Shown here: positions 60,629 through 64,000 of the stretch, piece by piece
Layout: each line of letters opens with the position of its first letter
How positions within the stretch are numbered: position 1 is the stretch's first letter
Source: Cunninghamella blakesleeana
Lineage: Eukaryota > Mucoromycota > Mucoromycetes > Mucorales > Cunninghamellaceae
NCBI GenBank assembly: GCA_017871115.1
Contig: JAFCIZ010000008.1
Location: forward strand, 992,001 to 1,056,000
Reading direction: 5' to 3'
Length of the DNA stretch: 64,000 bases
Translations under genes and position numbers: made by a program
Notes under the pieces: model-generated
Told to the model about the DNA's origin: nothing
The model's input: the letters and a program-made list of their open reading frames with translations, nothing else
Databases searched by the model: none

Positions 60629-60772
60629 TTATTGCTTACGTTTTTTTATTTTTTCAAGTCTTCTAGTCTTAAAAAATGTACGATAAATGGCGCGGAGTGT
60701 AATACATTCATTATCAATATGCAAAACTGAAAAAGGAAAAAGCATATTTTTTAAGCTTGAAAAACCACCCAT
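60629..60772 (-). CDS. Candidate 47-residue basic small protein
   Basis: An uninterrupted frame from the ATG at 60772 encodes 47 residues: GGFSSLKNMLFPFSVLHIDN, then ECITLRAIYRTFFKTRRLEK and a basic end KKRKQ. Composition is balanced and the codons (CTC CGC GCC) are far more G/C-rich than neighbouring noise. An alternative TTTTTCAG acceptor inside the frame (near 60725) would make the second part an exon. The L..IYR..F..... pattern with basic tail resembles LYR-type mitochondrial helices or small mitoribosomal proteins, but this is weak. It lies between NOP16 and ATP1, same strand. Confidence 0.35.
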   Translation of the reverse strand: MGGFSSLKNMLFPFSVLHIDNECITLRAIYRTFFKTRRLEKIKKRKQ

Positions 60773-61065
60773 TAATTATTTAAACTTATATTTATTTATC
60801 AATAATATAAAATATTCAAAGAGAATATATATAAATATATAATATGATAAAAAAAGAAGAAGAGAAAATAAAAAAAACAAAGGTTTTATTTTAAAAAATT
60901 TATTATTATTGTTATTATTCAAAAAAAAAGTACAAAACATAAGTTTATAATAAGTAGTGAGCATAATAAAGAGGAAGGAAAGAAAGTGAAGAAATAAATA
61001 AATAAATATATAAATGATATAAAAATAAAATAAAATAATTACGTACGTATTATTATTATTTTTAT
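60773..61065. other. ATP1 3' flank
   Basis: A/T-rich, no gene seen. Confidence 0.5.
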
Positions 61066-63181
<2,116 letters not shown>

Positions 63182-64000
63182 TATGAATAATAATAAAAAA
63201 GAGAGGGGTAGGTGTAATTTTTGAAGTTACCTTAAAAAAAGAAAAAAGAAAAATTGAAAAACAATAAAAAATTAAATACTATAGCCCTAGAAAAAAAAAA
63301 TTGAAAATCCGTCCCTTATTTGTTTTTTTTTTTTTGGCTGTAATCACGCTTTATTTTTATGATAAAAAATATATACATGACATTTTCATACTAATATGAA
63401 TAAACTAAAATTAATGCATACCTAATAGTATATAATTCCATTTATTTATTTATTTATCAATATTATTACTATCATTATTATTTTTGCAAAGAAGATATTT
63501 ATACCTTCTTCACAAAAAAATATAGTTTGAATTCAATACTCACATACTATGGAACCCATAAAAGGAAATCACTCAAACTATAATTTATAGTTATTCCTGC
63601 ATATTGGTCATTTCATAGAATACATAGTTATTTATTTTATGTTGGTTTTTATTATAATTCTACAACACTTTTGATTTTAATAATATTTAATGAAAAAAAA
63701 ACCATATACAAAAAACAAGAATAGATAAAATTTATTATTATATACAAATTACAATTTATTATGACATACAAATTACAATTCACTATTATTTATAATCGTA
63801 CGTTTGTTTATTAACTCCATGATGCCTATGTGTTTTACTTTTAATTTTACTATGAATAAGATCCTGACTTTTTAAGTTTACGAGGTCATATTTGTAGTAG
63901 GTATATCTTTTTGATTAAATAGAAATGAGTTGCAGTAAAAAATAAAAAAACAACAGTAATTTTATTTTTAATTTAAATAAGTAGCATTTAAACTCATGCC
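63182..64000. other. Intergenic upstream of ATP1 to window end
   Basis: ATP1 promoter region and A/T-rich DNA. An imperfect direct repeat containing CAAATTACAATT occurs twice near 63745-63781. No gene recognised. Confidence 0.55.

Overview
The window is AT-rich nuclear DNA from a fungus. The genes are split by many short introns with GTAAGT/GTATAT-type donors, CTAAT-like branch sites and TAG acceptors. They encode fungal-specific products: a Cyr1-type adenylate cyclase with RA, LRR, PP2C and cyclase domains, SAGA subunit Spt8, Brl1/Brr6, Iml2/TTC39 and a CYSTM protein. Gene style, Asn/Ser-rich low complexity and intergenic DNA full of A/T runs suit an early-diverging fungus, probably Mucoromycota; the genus cannot be named. 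I see no bacterial, viral or intact transposon sequence, no rRNA or tRNA gene and no CRISPR array.

Layout. 1-9 kb: CorA-type Mg transporter (-), FYVE protein (-), a decayed gene (-), ALG13 (+), mitoribosomal mL40 (-). 9-15 kb: a type II membrane glycosyltransferase-like protein (-) and Iml2/TTC39 (-). 15-18 kb is almost gene-free and holds a second decayed gene. 17.8-24.3 kb: an unknown five-exon gene (-), a TCAIM/DUF4460-like protein (+), a secreted Cys-containing protein (+), Brl1/Brr6 (-) and a tiny CYSTM protein (-). 25-32 kb: two small unknown proteins, Mex67 mRNA export receptor (+) and two small secreted proteins. 32-39 kb: Spt8 (-), a Ser/Asn-rich unknown (+) and a TMEM209-like protein (-). 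40.6-44 kb: RPS3 (+) and V-ATPase subunit d (+). 44.5-59 kb: adenylate cyclase (-), transcribed divergently from a FRAY/OSR1-type STE20 kinase (+), then a BTB protein (+). 59-63 kb: NOP16 (-), a 47-codon ORF (-) and mitochondrial ATP synthase alpha (-).

The genes are mostly unrelated housekeeping functions, as usual in fungi: translation, ribosome assembly, mRNA export, N-glycosylation, nuclear envelope, mitochondria, V-ATPase and cAMP signalling. I found no gene cluster that forms a new pathway.

The most unusual observation is extreme exon miniaturisation. RPS3 contains a predicted 3-nt exon (40809-40811) coding for one conserved Phe. The CYSTM gene has an 11-nt exon and adenylate cyclase a 10-nt exon. 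Other points of interest are a Mex67 that ends after its NTF2-like domain with no visible UBA domain, two decayed genes, several very small ORFs, a pair of adjacent stem-loops, recurrent T(n)A(n) dyads and a GC-richer island of unknown nature. Splice sites were assigned by eye from phase and consensus.
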